Made by a program: the position numbers and the translations under genes
Source of the DNA: Rugamonas rivuli
Lineage (GTDB): Bacteria > Pseudomonadota > Gammaproteobacteria > Burkholderiales > Burkholderiaceae_D
DNA: 64,000 nucleotides
Assembly: GCF_009380165.1 (NCBI RefSeq)
Contig: NZ_WHUF01000002.1
Coordinates: 744,001-808,000, forward strand
Reading direction: 5' to 3'
Part shown: positions 26,595 through 35,703 of the stretch, piece after piece
Layout of the letters: each line of letters begins with the position of its first letter
How positions within the stretch are numbered: the stretch's first letter is position 1
Notes under the pieces: generated by a model
What the model saw: the letters and a program-made list of their open reading frames with translations, nothing else
Told to the model about the DNA's origin: nothing
The model's database searches: none

Positions 26595-27244
26595 TGATGG
26601 TTGAGCAACAAAACGGCGCCATCGCAGGCACTGCGGTGGAGCCGAATGAGGAGTTTTTGTCGCGTATCGGCCACATGACGCGGGCCTTGCATGAAAGCCT
26701 GCGCGGCCTGGGTCTGGATAAATTGATAGAAAAAGCGGCGTCGGACATCCCCGACGCCCGCGACCGTCTCGATTATGTGGCGCGGCTCAGCGAAGACGCG
26801 GCGCAGAAAGTGTTGAACGCCACCGACGCCGCCAGTCCCTTGCAGGACCAGATCGCCGGCGATGCCAAACAGCTGAGCGCTTCCTGGAACGGCTTGCTGG
26901 CCGGCGACGCTTCCGACGCGCAATGGCGCGCGCTGGCGCAGCAGACCATCGCCGCGCTGGACGGCGCCACCGCCGGCACCTCGCAGACCAAGGCGCATCT
27001 GATGGACATCATGATGGCGCAGGACTTCCAGGACTTGACCGGGCAAGTGATCAAGAAAGTCACCTCGATCGCGCAAAACCTTGAAAAGCAGTTGGTGCAG
27101 ATGCTGATCGACTTTGCGCCTGAACAGATGAAGAAGGAAATCGACAACGGCTTGCTGAACGGACCGCAGATCGATCCGACCCGCGAGAACGTGGTGGCTG
27201 ACCAGGAGCAGGTGGACGACTTGCTGGATAGTCTGGGCTTTTGA
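26594..27244 (+). CDS. cheZ: CheY-P phosphatase CheZ
   Basis: A 216-residue helical phosphatase of the beta/gamma-proteobacterial type. The signature IMMAQDFQDLTGQVIKKV holds the catalytic Gln that positions water for CheY-P dephosphorylation. The C-terminal VDDLLDSLGF is the CheY-binding peptide, identical in pattern to the enteric one. Start choice: the ATG at 26594 overlaps the cheY stop (TGATG); the next ATG at 26597 is equally possible and sits 7 bases from GGAG. Translational coupling to cheY is likely. Confidence 0.95.
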   Translation: MMVEQQNGAIAGTAVEPNEEFLSRIGHMTRALHESLRGLGLDKLIEKAASDIPDARDRLDYVARLSEDAAQKVLNATDAASPLQDQIAGDAKQLSASWNGLLAGDASDAQWRALAQQTIAALDGATAGTSQTKAHLMDIMMAQDFQDLTGQVIKKVTSIAQNLEKQLVQMLIDFAPEQMKKEIDNGLLNGPQIDPTRENVVADQEQVDDLLDSLGF

Positions 27245-27289
27245 TCTGTACCGGCCCGTTCGCCACGGGCCTCCTCCCATACGAGCATC

Positions 27290-28498
27290 ATGCATCAGAC
27301 CAATTTTCTCGTTCGTGAGCCGCTGCTGGACCCCAAGCAGCGGGTGGTTGGGTATGAGATCTGCTGGCAGCGGCAGGGCGCTGCGCCGTCCTCGCCCGCC
27401 GAGCTGGAAGCGCTGGTGGCCTTCGTCGCCGGCCAGGTGCTGGATGCCGACGGCAACTGGGCCTTGCGCGACAAAATCCTTTTCCTCGAAGCGGTGCCGG
27501 CCATGCTGTCGACCGATGCCTTGCATCAGTTGCCGCCGGAACGCACCGTCCTCTCGATCAAGACTTCCGAACTGGCCCGTCCCGACACGCTGACCGCCGT
27601 GCAGGCGCTGCGCGCCGGCGGCGTCGGCATCCTGCTGCGCGAGGCCGACATTGCCCGCATCGGCAACCGCCTGCCGACCATCGCCTCGTATGTTGAAGTA
27701 CGCTTTTCCGGCGCCGACGTCGGCACCCAGGCGCGCGCCTACGCCGCACTGAAGCAGTCGGCGGTGGGCATGGTGGCGCGGCCGGTCAGCAACTGGGCCG
27801 ACTTCGACGCCTGCGCCGCGCTGGGGCTGAACGCCTTCGTCGGCAAGCTGCACCTGACACCCCGTCCCAGCACCGACAGCAAGGGCTTGAATCCGGCCCA
27901 GGCCATCATCATGCAACTGATGCAGATGGTGCGGCAGAACGCCGACATCGCCCAGCTGGAGGCGGTGCTCAAGCGCGACGCCACGCTGTCGTACAAGCTG
28001 CTGCGGTTTATCAATTCTGCCGGCTTCGGCGCCGGGCGCGAGATCCAGTCGCTGCGCCAGGCGCTGACCTTGCTGGGCTACACGCCGCTGTACCGCTGGC
28101 TGACCTTGCTGCTGGCGACGGCCAGCACTTCCGGCTATTCGCCGGTGCTGCTGGAGACGGCGGTGGTGCGCGGCCGCCTGGCCGAGCTGCTGGCGGTGGG
28201 CGCGCTGGGCAAGAGCGAAGCGGAAAACGTCTTCGTGGCGGGCATGTTCTCGCTGCTGGACCGGCTGCTGGGCATCAGCATGCAGGAAGTGCTGGCCAAC
28301 ATCCAGCTGTCCGACGATGTGGTGGCGGCGCTGCTGACGCGCAGCGGCAAGTACGGGCCGTATCTGGCGCTGGCCGAGGCTTGCGAACTCAATTCCGACC
28401 TGGTGGCCTCGCTGGCCGCCTCCCTCAAGCTGAGCCCGGAAGATGTGAACCAGGCCCACCTGTCCGCGCTGGCCTGGGCGCAAAACGTCGCCGCCTGA
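27290..28498 (+). CDS. EAL/HDOD (YuxH-type) signalling protein
   Basis: A 402-residue cytosolic protein. The N-terminal half (about 1-190) is a degenerate EAL domain: FLVREPLLDPKQRVVGYEICWQR replaces the canonical EAL-containing start, and the metal-binding acidic residues are mostly missing, so phosphodiesterase activity is unlikely. The C-terminal half (about 195-400) is an HDOD domain (LMQMVRQNADIAQLEAVLKRDATLSYKLLRFINSAGFGAGREI in sequence). EAL-HDOD proteins are known regulators of motility and surface behaviour, binding c-di-GMP or partners without hydrolysis. Its position right behind cheZ fits a motility role. Confidence 0.85.
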   Translation: MHQTNFLVREPLLDPKQRVVGYEICWQRQGAAPSSPAELEALVAFVAGQVLDADGNWALRDKILFLEAVPAMLSTDALHQLPPERTVLSIKTSELARPDTLTAVQALRAGGVGILLREADIARIGNRLPTIASYVEVRFSGADVGTQARAYAALKQSAVGMVARPVSNWADFDACAALGLNAFVGKLHLTPRPSTDSKGLNPAQAIIMQLMQMVRQNADIAQLEAVLKRDATLSYKLLRFINSAGFGAGREIQSLRQALTLLGYTPLYRWLTLLLATASTSGYSPVLLETAVVRGRLAELLAVGALGKSEAENVFVAGMFSLLDRLLGISMQEVLANIQLSDDVVAALLTRSGKYGPYLALAEACELNSDLVASLAASLKLSPEDVNQAHLSALAWAQNVAA

Positions 28499-28561
28499 TC
28501 CGTCGGAAACGGCGTCCGTGCGGGCGTTGACAGGGGCGGTTGCGGGGCGGATTATCGGCGG

Positions 28562-29787
<1,226 letters not shown>

Positions 29788-30708
29788 TCAGGCGGGCGAG
29801 TAGGCCAGCCGCACGTAGATGGGCGCAAACGGTTCGGCCTGGGTAATTTCGATCAGCGTTTCCTTGGCCAGCTCCAGCAGCGCGACAAAGTTCACCACCA
29901 CCACCGGCACGCCGCCGGCGCCGTCGAACAGGTCGGCGAACTCGACGAAGCGGCTCGATTGCAGGCGCCGCAGGATGCCGGTCATGTGCTCGCGCACCGA
30001 CAGTTCCTCGCGGCTGATCTTGTGGTGCTGGGTCAGCTTGGCGCGCTTGAGAACGTCCAGCCAGGCTTGCTGCAGGTCGATAGGCTCCACGTCCGGCCAG
30101 GTCGGCACCAGGCTTTGCTCGATGAAGATCTGGGTGCGGACGAAGTCGCGGTCCAGCTGCGGGATCGTGTTCAAGTCGTAGGCGGCCAGCTTGATCTGCT
30201 CGTACTCCAGCAGGCGGCGCACCAGCTCGGCGCGCGGGTCGTCGCTCTCGATGTCGAGCTCGGACTGGCGCTGCGGCAGCAGCATGCGCGATTTAATCTC
30301 GATCAGCATGGCCGCCATCAGCAGGTACTCGGCGGCCAGTTCCAGGTTGGACAGGCGGATCTGGTCGACATATTTCAGGTATTGCAGCGTCAGCTGCGCC
30401 ATCGGGATGTCGAGGATGTTGAAGTTTTGCTTGCGGATCAGGTAGAGCAGCAAGTCCAGCGGGCCTTCGAAGGCTTCGAGGAAGATTTCCAGCGCGTCGG
30501 GCGGGATGTACAGATCGTTGGGCAGCTTGAGCAGCGGCTCGCCGTACAGGCGGGCGAGGGCGGCCACCTCGGTGGTGACGGCCGCCGCCTCGACCGCTGC
30601 GGCCGCCGTGGCCAGCTCCGCCGCCTCGGGCGACGGCTGTGCCACTGCCTCGGCGAGGACGCCGTCGGCTGCTGGCGGCTGGACTTCAGCCATATCGTCT
30701 GGCAACAT
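29788..30708 (-). CDS. scpA: Segregation and condensation protein A
   Basis: A 306-residue kleisin that bridges Smc dimers with ScpB in chromosome condensation. The core is recognisable: LEIFLEAFEGPLDLLLYLIRKQNFNILDIPMAQLTLQYLKYVDQIR, then LAAEYLLMAAMLIEIKSRMLLP and the C-terminal winged-helix part ending in QAEPFAPIYVRLAYSPA. An Ala/Glu-rich extension of about 50 residues precedes the core. ATG codons at 30708 and 30693 are both possible starts. ScpB is not encoded in this window. Confidence 0.94.
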   Translation of the reverse strand: MLPDDMAEVQPPAADGVLAEAVAQPSPEAAELATAAAAVEAAAVTTEVAALARLYGEPLLKLPNDLYIPPDALEIFLEAFEGPLDLLLYLIRKQNFNILDIPMAQLTLQYLKYVDQIRLSNLELAAEYLLMAAMLIEIKSRMLLPQRQSELDIESDDPRAELVRRLLEYEQIKLAAYDLNTIPQLDRDFVRTQIFIEQSLVPTWPDVEPIDLQQAWLDVLKRAKLTQHHKISREELSVREHMTGILRRLQSSRFVEFADLFDGAGGVPVVVVNFVALLELAKETLIEITQAEPFAPIYVRLAYSPA

Positions 30709-30728
30709 GCTTGCCGCCCCGGGGGTGC

Positions 30729-30938
30729 TTAGACCTTGTTCTGGTAGACGTAGGCTTGTTGCTTGATGGCCGATTTCAGCTGGCGCTCCTGCTCATCCAG
30801 CGATACCGGCGGACGATCCCACAGCAGCGCGCGGCCTTGTTGCTGGCCAGCTTCCATGCCCGGGTTCTTTTCCTTCAACGCCTTGATGAACAGGGTGTGC
30901 TCGGATTCGTACATCGAATGTTGTTTAGAGAGTTTCAT
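30729..30938 (-). CDS. DUF3460 family protein
   Basis: A 69-residue basic protein of a small family found in Burkholderiales next to scpA and panC. The family core MYESEHTLFIKALKEKNPG, GRALLWDRPP and LDEQERQLKSAIKQQAYVYQ is clear. The frame starts MKLSKQHSMYESEH; the inner Met at residue 9 could also be the start. No function is known. It sits 20 bp upstream of scpA, so cotranscription is likely. Confidence 0.85.
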   Translation of the reverse strand: MKLSKQHSMYESEHTLFIKALKEKNPGMEAGQQQGRALLWDRPPVSLDEQERQLKSAIKQQAYVYQNKV

Positions 30939-31037
30939 ATTTTCTAAGTGGGTGGATCAGCAACGCGTATTTTACCGCGCCGCGGCGGCTGGGCGCTAAT
31001 GCTATCGCTCGCCGCCAGCGGGAAATGGCGGAATCGG

Positions 31038-31064
31038 CTATGCTCAAGTTGCAATATTGCATAG
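31038..31064. promoter_or_regulatory. Palindrome upstream of the second EamA exporter
   Basis: A perfect 12-bp palindrome TGCAATATTGCA at 31050-31061, flanked by CTATGC (31038-31043) and its complement GCATAG (31059-31064). It ends about 22 bp before the ATG of the EamA gene. Possible repressor site; no partner regulator is adjacent. Confidence 0.3.
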
Positions 31065-31085
31065 TTCTTACACAAAAAGTACCCG

Positions 31086-31985
31086 ATGAGCACCCGCCTG
31101 ACGCCCCGCACCGTATTCCTGCTGACCTTGCCGCCGCTGCTGTGGGCCGGCAACTCGATAGTCGGCCGCCTGGTGCACGACCAACTGCCGCCGGTGTTGC
31201 TGAACCTGCTGCGCTGGGTGATCGCGTTCGCGCTGCTGTGGCCGCTGGCCGGACCGGTGTTCCGGCGCGAGGCCGGCCTGTGGCGCTACTGGAAGCATTA
31301 CGCGCTGCTGGGCCTGTTCGGCATCGGCCTGTACAACACGTTGCAATACATGGCGCTGCAAACCTCGACGCCGATCAACGTTACCTTGGTCGCCTCCGGC
31401 ATGCCGGTGTGGATGATGCTGACCGGCTGGCTGTTTTTCGGCGTGCCGGTCAGCCGGCGCCAGGTGGCCGGCGCCGTGCTGTCCATCGCCGGCGTGCTGC
31501 TGGTGCTGGCGCGCGGCGAATGGCGCCACGTGCTGGAGCTGCGGCTGGTGGCGGGCGATCTGTTCATGATACTGGCCACCATCGCCTGGTCGTTCTACAG
31601 CTGGCTGCTGATGCGGGTGCGCGAACCGGCCGCGCTGCGCGCCGACTGGGCCGGCTTCCTGCTGGCGCAGGTGGCGTTCGGCGTGCTGTGCTCGGGCGGC
31701 TTCGCGCTGGGCGAGCAGGCGCTGGGCGCGGCGCCGGTGCAGTGGAGCTGGACGCTGGCGGCGGCGCTGCTGTACGTGGCGGTGGGGCCGGCGGTGATCG
31801 CCTTCCGCTGCTGGGGCGAGGGCGTGCAGGCGGCCGGGCCGTCGATAGGCGCCTTCTTCGTCAACCTGACGCCCTTGTTCACCGCCGTGCTGTCGTCGGC
31901 CTTCCTGGGCGAGGCGCCGCATGGCTACCACGCGGCGGCGTTCGCGCTGATCGTCGCCGGCATCGTGGTGTCGGCGCGGCGCTGA
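31086..31985 (+). CDS. EamA/DMT family transporter
   Basis: A 299-residue inner-membrane protein with ten predicted helices in two EamA repeats. The first helix holds the common VFLLTLPPLLWAGNSIVGRLV pattern, and the second repeat starts near LELRLVAGDLFMILATIAWSFYSWLL. Such proteins usually export amino acids, nucleosides or small organics. It differs substantially from the EamA protein at 2575. It is a single gene, and its TGA directly abuts the stop of the convergent LysR gene. The substrate is unknown. Confidence 0.85.
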   Translation: MSTRLTPRTVFLLTLPPLLWAGNSIVGRLVHDQLPPVLLNLLRWVIAFALLWPLAGPVFRREAGLWRYWKHYALLGLFGIGLYNTLQYMALQTSTPINVTLVASGMPVWMMLTGWLFFGVPVSRRQVAGAVLSIAGVLLVLARGEWRHVLELRLVAGDLFMILATIAWSFYSWLLMRVREPAALRADWAGFLLAQVAFGVLCSGGFALGEQALGAAPVQWSWTLAAALLYVAVGPAVIAFRCWGEGVQAAGPSIGAFFVNLTPLFTAVLSSAFLGEAPHGYHAAAFALIVAGIVVSARR

Positions 31986-32891
31986 TCAATCGCCGGCGGC
32001 CAGCTTCAGCGCATCGATAAACACCCGCACTTTCTGCGGCAGGTGCGGCGAGGCGGGGAAGACCGCGTGGATGTCGCTCTCCGGCAGCGTCCACGCCGGC
32101 AGCAGCCGCACCAGGCGCCCGGCCGCCAAATCCTCCCGCACCGAAAACTCGGTGGCCCGCAGCACGCCGTCGCCGGCCAGCGCGGCGGCGCGGCAGACGG
32201 TGGCGGTGTTGGTGGCGAAGACGGTGTTGAGCATGCGTACCGCGTGCTGGCGGCCGTCCGCGTGCTCCAGTGTGAAGCTCTGCGGCTGCTGCAGCACCGT
32301 CAGCGCGATGTAGGGCAGGGCGGGCAGCGCTTCCGGCCCGTCCGGCATGCCGTGGCTGGCGACGAAGGCGGGGCTGGCAACCAGCCAGCGCCGCAGCCGT
32401 CCTACGCGCGCGGCCATGTAGCCGGAATCGGCCAGCTTGCCCAGCCGGACGGTGACGTCGATGCCCTCGGCGATCAGGTCGATCAGGCCATCGCCGCAGA
32501 CCAGTTCCACCTTCAGTGCCGGATAGCGCGCCCGCAATTGCGACAGCAGCGGCGCCACCACCATCACGCCGTAATCGATCGGCGACGCCACGCGCAGCGT
32601 GCCTTGCGGGATGTCGCGGCTGCTGCGGGCCTGTTCGATGGCTTGCTCGGCCTGTTGCAGCAGCTGGCGGCTGGCGTCGTAGAAGGCGCGGCCGGCTTCG
32701 GTCAGCGCCAGCTTGCGGGTGGAGCGCAGCAGCAGGCCGACGCCGACCTCGGCCTCCAGCAGCTGCATGTGCTTGCTGACCATGGACTTGGCCAGCCCGA
32801 GGCGCTCGGCGGCGGCCGTCAGCGAACCGGCTTCGACGACGGCGACAAAGGTGATCAGGCGGTTCAGGTTGACGCTGCTAAGTTCGACCAT
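31986..32891 (-). CDS. LysR family transcriptional regulator
   Basis: A 301-residue LTTR. The N-terminal winged helix is at about 5-63 (NRLITFVAVVEAGSLTAAAERLGLAKSMVSKHMQLLEAEVGVGLLLRSTRKL). The effector-binding periplasmic-protein-like domain starts near 90 (GTLRVASPIDYGVMVVAPLL). The start at 32891 (MVELSSVNLNRL) gives the usual length; a GTG at 32918 in the same frame would add MNNNHHHPA, but it lies inside the palindrome that looks like the operator. It is divergent from the GST gene 120 bp away and probably regulates it and the following oxidoreductase. Confidence 0.88.
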   Translation of the reverse strand: MVELSSVNLNRLITFVAVVEAGSLTAAAERLGLAKSMVSKHMQLLEAEVGVGLLLRSTRKLALTEAGRAFYDASRQLLQQAEQAIEQARSSRDIPQGTLRVASPIDYGVMVVAPLLSQLRARYPALKVELVCGDGLIDLIAEGIDVTVRLGKLADSGYMAARVGRLRRWLVASPAFVASHGMPDGPEALPALPYIALTVLQQPQSFTLEHADGRQHAVRMLNTVFATNTATVCRAAALAGDGVLRATEFSVREDLAAGRLVRLLPAWTLPESDIHAVFPASPHLPQKVRVFIDALKLAAGD

Positions 32892-32912
32892 GGCGGGGTG
32901 GTGGTGGTTATT

Positions 32913-32929
32913 GTTCACCTAGAGTGAAC
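32913..32929. promoter_or_regulatory. LysR-type operator between the LysR regulator and the GST gene
   Basis: Perfect inverted repeat GTTCAC-N5-GTGAAC, which contains the T-N11-A layout of LTTR boxes. It lies just upstream of the regulator start. A -10-like TATACT at 32975-32980 serves the GST side, with no clear -35, as is usual for activated promoters. Confidence 0.55.
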
Positions 32930-33011
32930 TGAGATTCTGTTTTTGTCCAGCTTATCAGCACGATGAGGGCTGCCTATACTGGGCCATCTCTTCACTCTGA
33001 CGGAAACCACC

Positions 33012-33644
33012 ATGAAACTCTACGGCGCCACCCTGTCCGGCCACACCCACCGCGTACGGCTGTTCCTCAGCCTCTTGAACCTGCCCTACGAGTTTGTCGA
33101 GATCGACATGCGCGCCCGCCAGAACCGCTCGCCCGAGCATCTGGCGCGCAATCCGTTCGGCGAAGTGCCGGTGCTGGAGGATGGCGATGTGACGCTGGCC
33201 GATTCGACCGCGATCCTGGTCTACCTGGCCTCCCGCTACGACGACAGCGGCCGCTGGCTGCCGCGCGAGCCGGTGGCGGCGGCTCGGGTGCAGCAGTGGC
33301 TGTCCACGGCGTCGGGCAAGATCGCCTACGGTCCGTGCGCGGCGCGGCTGGTGACGGTGTTCGGGGCGCCGCTGGATCATGAGCGGGCCAAGGACATCTC
33401 CACGCGCCTGTTCGATGTGCTGGAGCGTGAGCTGGCCGGCCGCCGCTATGTGCTGGGCGATCACGCCAGCATCGCCGACATCGCGGCCTTCAGCTACATC
33501 GAGCATGCGCCGGAAGGCGGCGTGTCGCTCAAGCCGTATCCGAGCATCCGCAATTGGTTGGCCAATGTGCGCGCGCTGCCGGGCTTTGTGGCGATGCCGG
33601 CTACGCAGGCCGGATTGGCACCGGAATCGCCGGAAGCGGCTTAA
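33012..33644 (+). CDS. Glutathione S-transferase family protein
   Basis: A 210-residue cytosolic GST. The thioredoxin-like N-domain (1-80) has MKLYGATLSGHTHRVRLFLSLLNLPYEFVEID, the cis-Pro motif GEVPVLEDGD and the glutathione gamma-Glu contact ADSTAILVYLA. The helical C-domain has the family N-capping motif LGDHASIADIAAFSYIEHAP. The catalytic residue is probably Ser10 or Thr12 at the start of helix 1 (SGHTHRV). The gene is 12 bp from the flavin/iron-sulfur oxidoreductase, so the two are probably one operon under the divergent LysR. The substrate is unknown. Confidence 0.88.
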   Translation: MKLYGATLSGHTHRVRLFLSLLNLPYEFVEIDMRARQNRSPEHLARNPFGEVPVLEDGDVTLADSTAILVYLASRYDDSGRWLPREPVAAARVQQWLSTASGKIAYGPCAARLVTVFGAPLDHERAKDISTRLFDVLERELAGRRYVLGDHASIADIAAFSYIEHAPEGGVSLKPYPSIRNWLANVRALPGFVAMPATQAGLAPESPEAA

Positions 33645-33656
33645 GCGGGGGCGCCC

Positions 33657-35699
33657 ATGGATACCTCTCCCTTCCACCCCGGCGAGCTGGCGATCCAGCA
33701 GCGCGTGGGCGTGCGCGAGCAGATGGCCGGCGCAGGCGCTGCCGGTGTGCGCGACTACATGCCGGACCAGCATCGCCAGTTCTTCGGCGAGCTGCCGCTG
33801 TTCTTCATCGGCGCGCTGGACGAGGCGGGGCAACCTTGGGCGACCATGCTGGTCAACGACGCGGGCTTCATCACGACGCCCGATGCGCGCACGTTGCACA
33901 TCACCGGCGGCATGCTGGCCGGCGATCCGTTGCAGGGCCAGTTGCGCGTGGGCGCTCATCTCGGCGGACTGGGACTGGTGCCGACCACGCGGCGGCGCAA
34001 TCGCGTCAACGGCGTGATCGAGGCGATGGATGCAGGCGGCATGCGGGTGGCGGTGTCGCAGAGCTTCGGCAACTGCCCGCAGTACATCCAGGACCGTGTG
34101 CAGACGCCGGTGGCGGCCGCGCCCGTCGCGCAGGTGCTGAGGGCCGCCGCGTTGAGCGCGGAGGACCGTGCGCTGATCGCCCGCGCCGACACCTTCTTCA
34201 TCGCCAGCGCCAATCTGGATGCGCAGGCGAGGCGCGGGCAGGGCGTCGATGTTTCGCATCGCGGCGGACGGCCGGGCTTCGTGCGCGTGGACGATGAGCG
34301 CACGCTGACGTCGCCCGAATTCGTCGGCAACTTCTTTTTCAACACGCTGGGCAATCTGCTCGGCCATCCGCGCGCGGGCCTGCTGTTCATTGACTTCGAC
34401 AGCGGCGACATGCTGCACGTGGCGGTGGAGGCGGAGATCATCTGGGAAGGCCCGCAACTGCAAGCTTTCGCGGGCGCCGAGCAACTGCTGCGCTTTCATG
34501 TGCGCGAAGTGGTGCGCAATGTGGGCGCGCTGCCGTTCCGCTGGAGCGCGCCCAAGCCAGCTTCGCAAGTGGCACGTACCGGCCGTTGGGAGGAAGCCGA
34601 CCGCGCGCAGCAGGCGGCAGCGCTGACCGGCAGATGGCGGCCGTACACCGTCACCGAAGTGGTGCGCGAAAGCGCCAGCGTGCAATCGTTTTATCTGGAG
34701 CCGGCCGATGGATTGGGTGTCGCCGCGCATGTGCCGGGCCAGTTCATTTCACTGCGGCTGCCGGGCGATGCCGAAGCCGGAGCCGCCGCGCGCATCCGCA
34801 GCTACACGTTGTCCGACGCGCCCAACGGCCGCCGCTACCGCATCAGCGTCAAGCGCGACGGCGCGGTCTCAAGCTGGCTGCACGAGCATCTGGCGCCGGG
34901 CGCGCGCGTCGAGCTGCAGGGGCCTGGCGGCGATTTTGTTTTCGAGCGGGGCACGCGGCGCCCGGTGGTGCTGCTATCGGCCGGCATCGGCATCACACCG
35001 ATGATCGCCATGCTGAACGGCTTGCTGGTGAACGGCAGCCGCACGCGCCACCGGCACGCCATCCACTTCTTCCACGGCGCCCGCAACCGCGACGAGCAAC
35101 CGTTTGCCGAGCACCTGAAAACGATGGCGGCGGGCCACCGCAACCTGAATGTCCACATACGCTACAGCGGCGCCGACGGCGTGGCCAGCGACATCGTCAA
35201 CTGGCAGGCCAGCAGCGGCCGCATCGACATCGATTGGCTGAAGACGCAGCTGCCGTTCGACGACTACGATTTCTACCTGTGCGGCCCGGCCGCGTTCATG
35301 CAGCAGATGTATGACGGCCTGCGGGGCCTGAACATCGCCGACGAGCGCATACGTTTCGAAGCCTTCGGCCCGGCCAGCGTGCGGCGCAATGCAGCGCCGG
35401 CGGCCGGAACAGCCCGACGCGCAGGGCCGGCGCAGCACGTGCCGGTGCAGTTCACACAGTCGGGCACGTCGGCGCTGTGGGACGGCAGCGCGGCCAGCTT
35501 GCTGGCGCTGGCGGAATCCAAGGGCATCGCGGCCGAAGCGAGCTGCCGCTCCGGCCAGTGCGGTTCCTGCGCGGTTGGCCTGCTCTCTGGCGAAGTCGAA
35601 TATACCCGCCAGTGCAGCGCCGACATCGCCCCTGGCCAGGTGCTGCTGTGCTCCACCGTCCCCGCCGCCGGCAGCGCCGCGCTCACGCTGGCGCTGTAG
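33657..35699 (+). CDS. Three-module oxidoreductase: PNPOx-like, FAD/NAD(P) reductase, 2Fe-2S ferredoxin
   Basis: A 680-residue fusion. Residues about 1-310 form a pyridoxamine-phosphate-oxidase-like split-barrel (MLVNDAGFITTPDARTLHI, FVGNFFFNTLGNLLGHPRAGLLFIDF in sequence). Residues about 325-560 are a ferredoxin-reductase module: FAD motif RIRSYTLSD, phosphate/NAD motif VVLLSAGIGITPMIAML and the C-terminal YDFYLCGPAAFMQQM. The last 95 residues are a plant-type 2Fe-2S ferredoxin with CRSGQCGSC and a final Cys in LLCST. Electrons would run from NAD(P)H through FAD to the cluster. The PNPOx part may bind another flavin or its substrate. Its acceptor is unknown; the GST neighbour suggests detoxification of an electrophile. 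Confidence 0.85.
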   Translation: MDTSPFHPGELAIQQRVGVREQMAGAGAAGVRDYMPDQHRQFFGELPLFFIGALDEAGQPWATMLVNDAGFITTPDARTLHITGGMLAGDPLQGQLRVGAHLGGLGLVPTTRRRNRVNGVIEAMDAGGMRVAVSQSFGNCPQYIQDRVQTPVAAAPVAQVLRAAALSAEDRALIARADTFFIASANLDAQARRGQGVDVSHRGGRPGFVRVDDERTLTSPEFVGNFFFNTLGNLLGHPRAGLLFIDFDSGDMLHVAVEAEIIWEGPQLQAFAGAEQLLRFHVREVVRNVGALPFRWSAPKPASQVARTGRWEEADRAQQAAALTGRWRPYTVTEVVRESASVQSFYLEPADGLGVAAHVPGQFISLRLPGDAEAGAAARIRSYTLSDAPNGRRYRISVKRDGAVSSWLHEHLAPGARVELQGPGGDFVFERGTRRPVVLLSAGIGITPMIAMLNGLLVNGSRTRHRHAIHFFHGARNRDEQPFAEHLKTMAAGHRNLNVHIRYSGADGVASDIVNWQASSGRIDIDWLKTQLPFDDYDFYLCGPAAFMQQMYDGLRGLNIADERIRFEAFGPASVRRNAAPAAGTARRAGPAQHVPVQFTQSGTSALWDGSAASLLALAESKGIAAEASCRSGQCGSCAVGLLSGEVEYTRQCSADIAPGQVLLCSTVPAAGSAALTLAL

Positions 35700-35703
35700 C
35701 GGC

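Noticed and set aside
27245..27290. GC hairpin after cheZ as an intrinsic terminator
   Set aside because: GGCCCGT/ACGGGCC can pair, but no T-tract follows, so termination is not supported.
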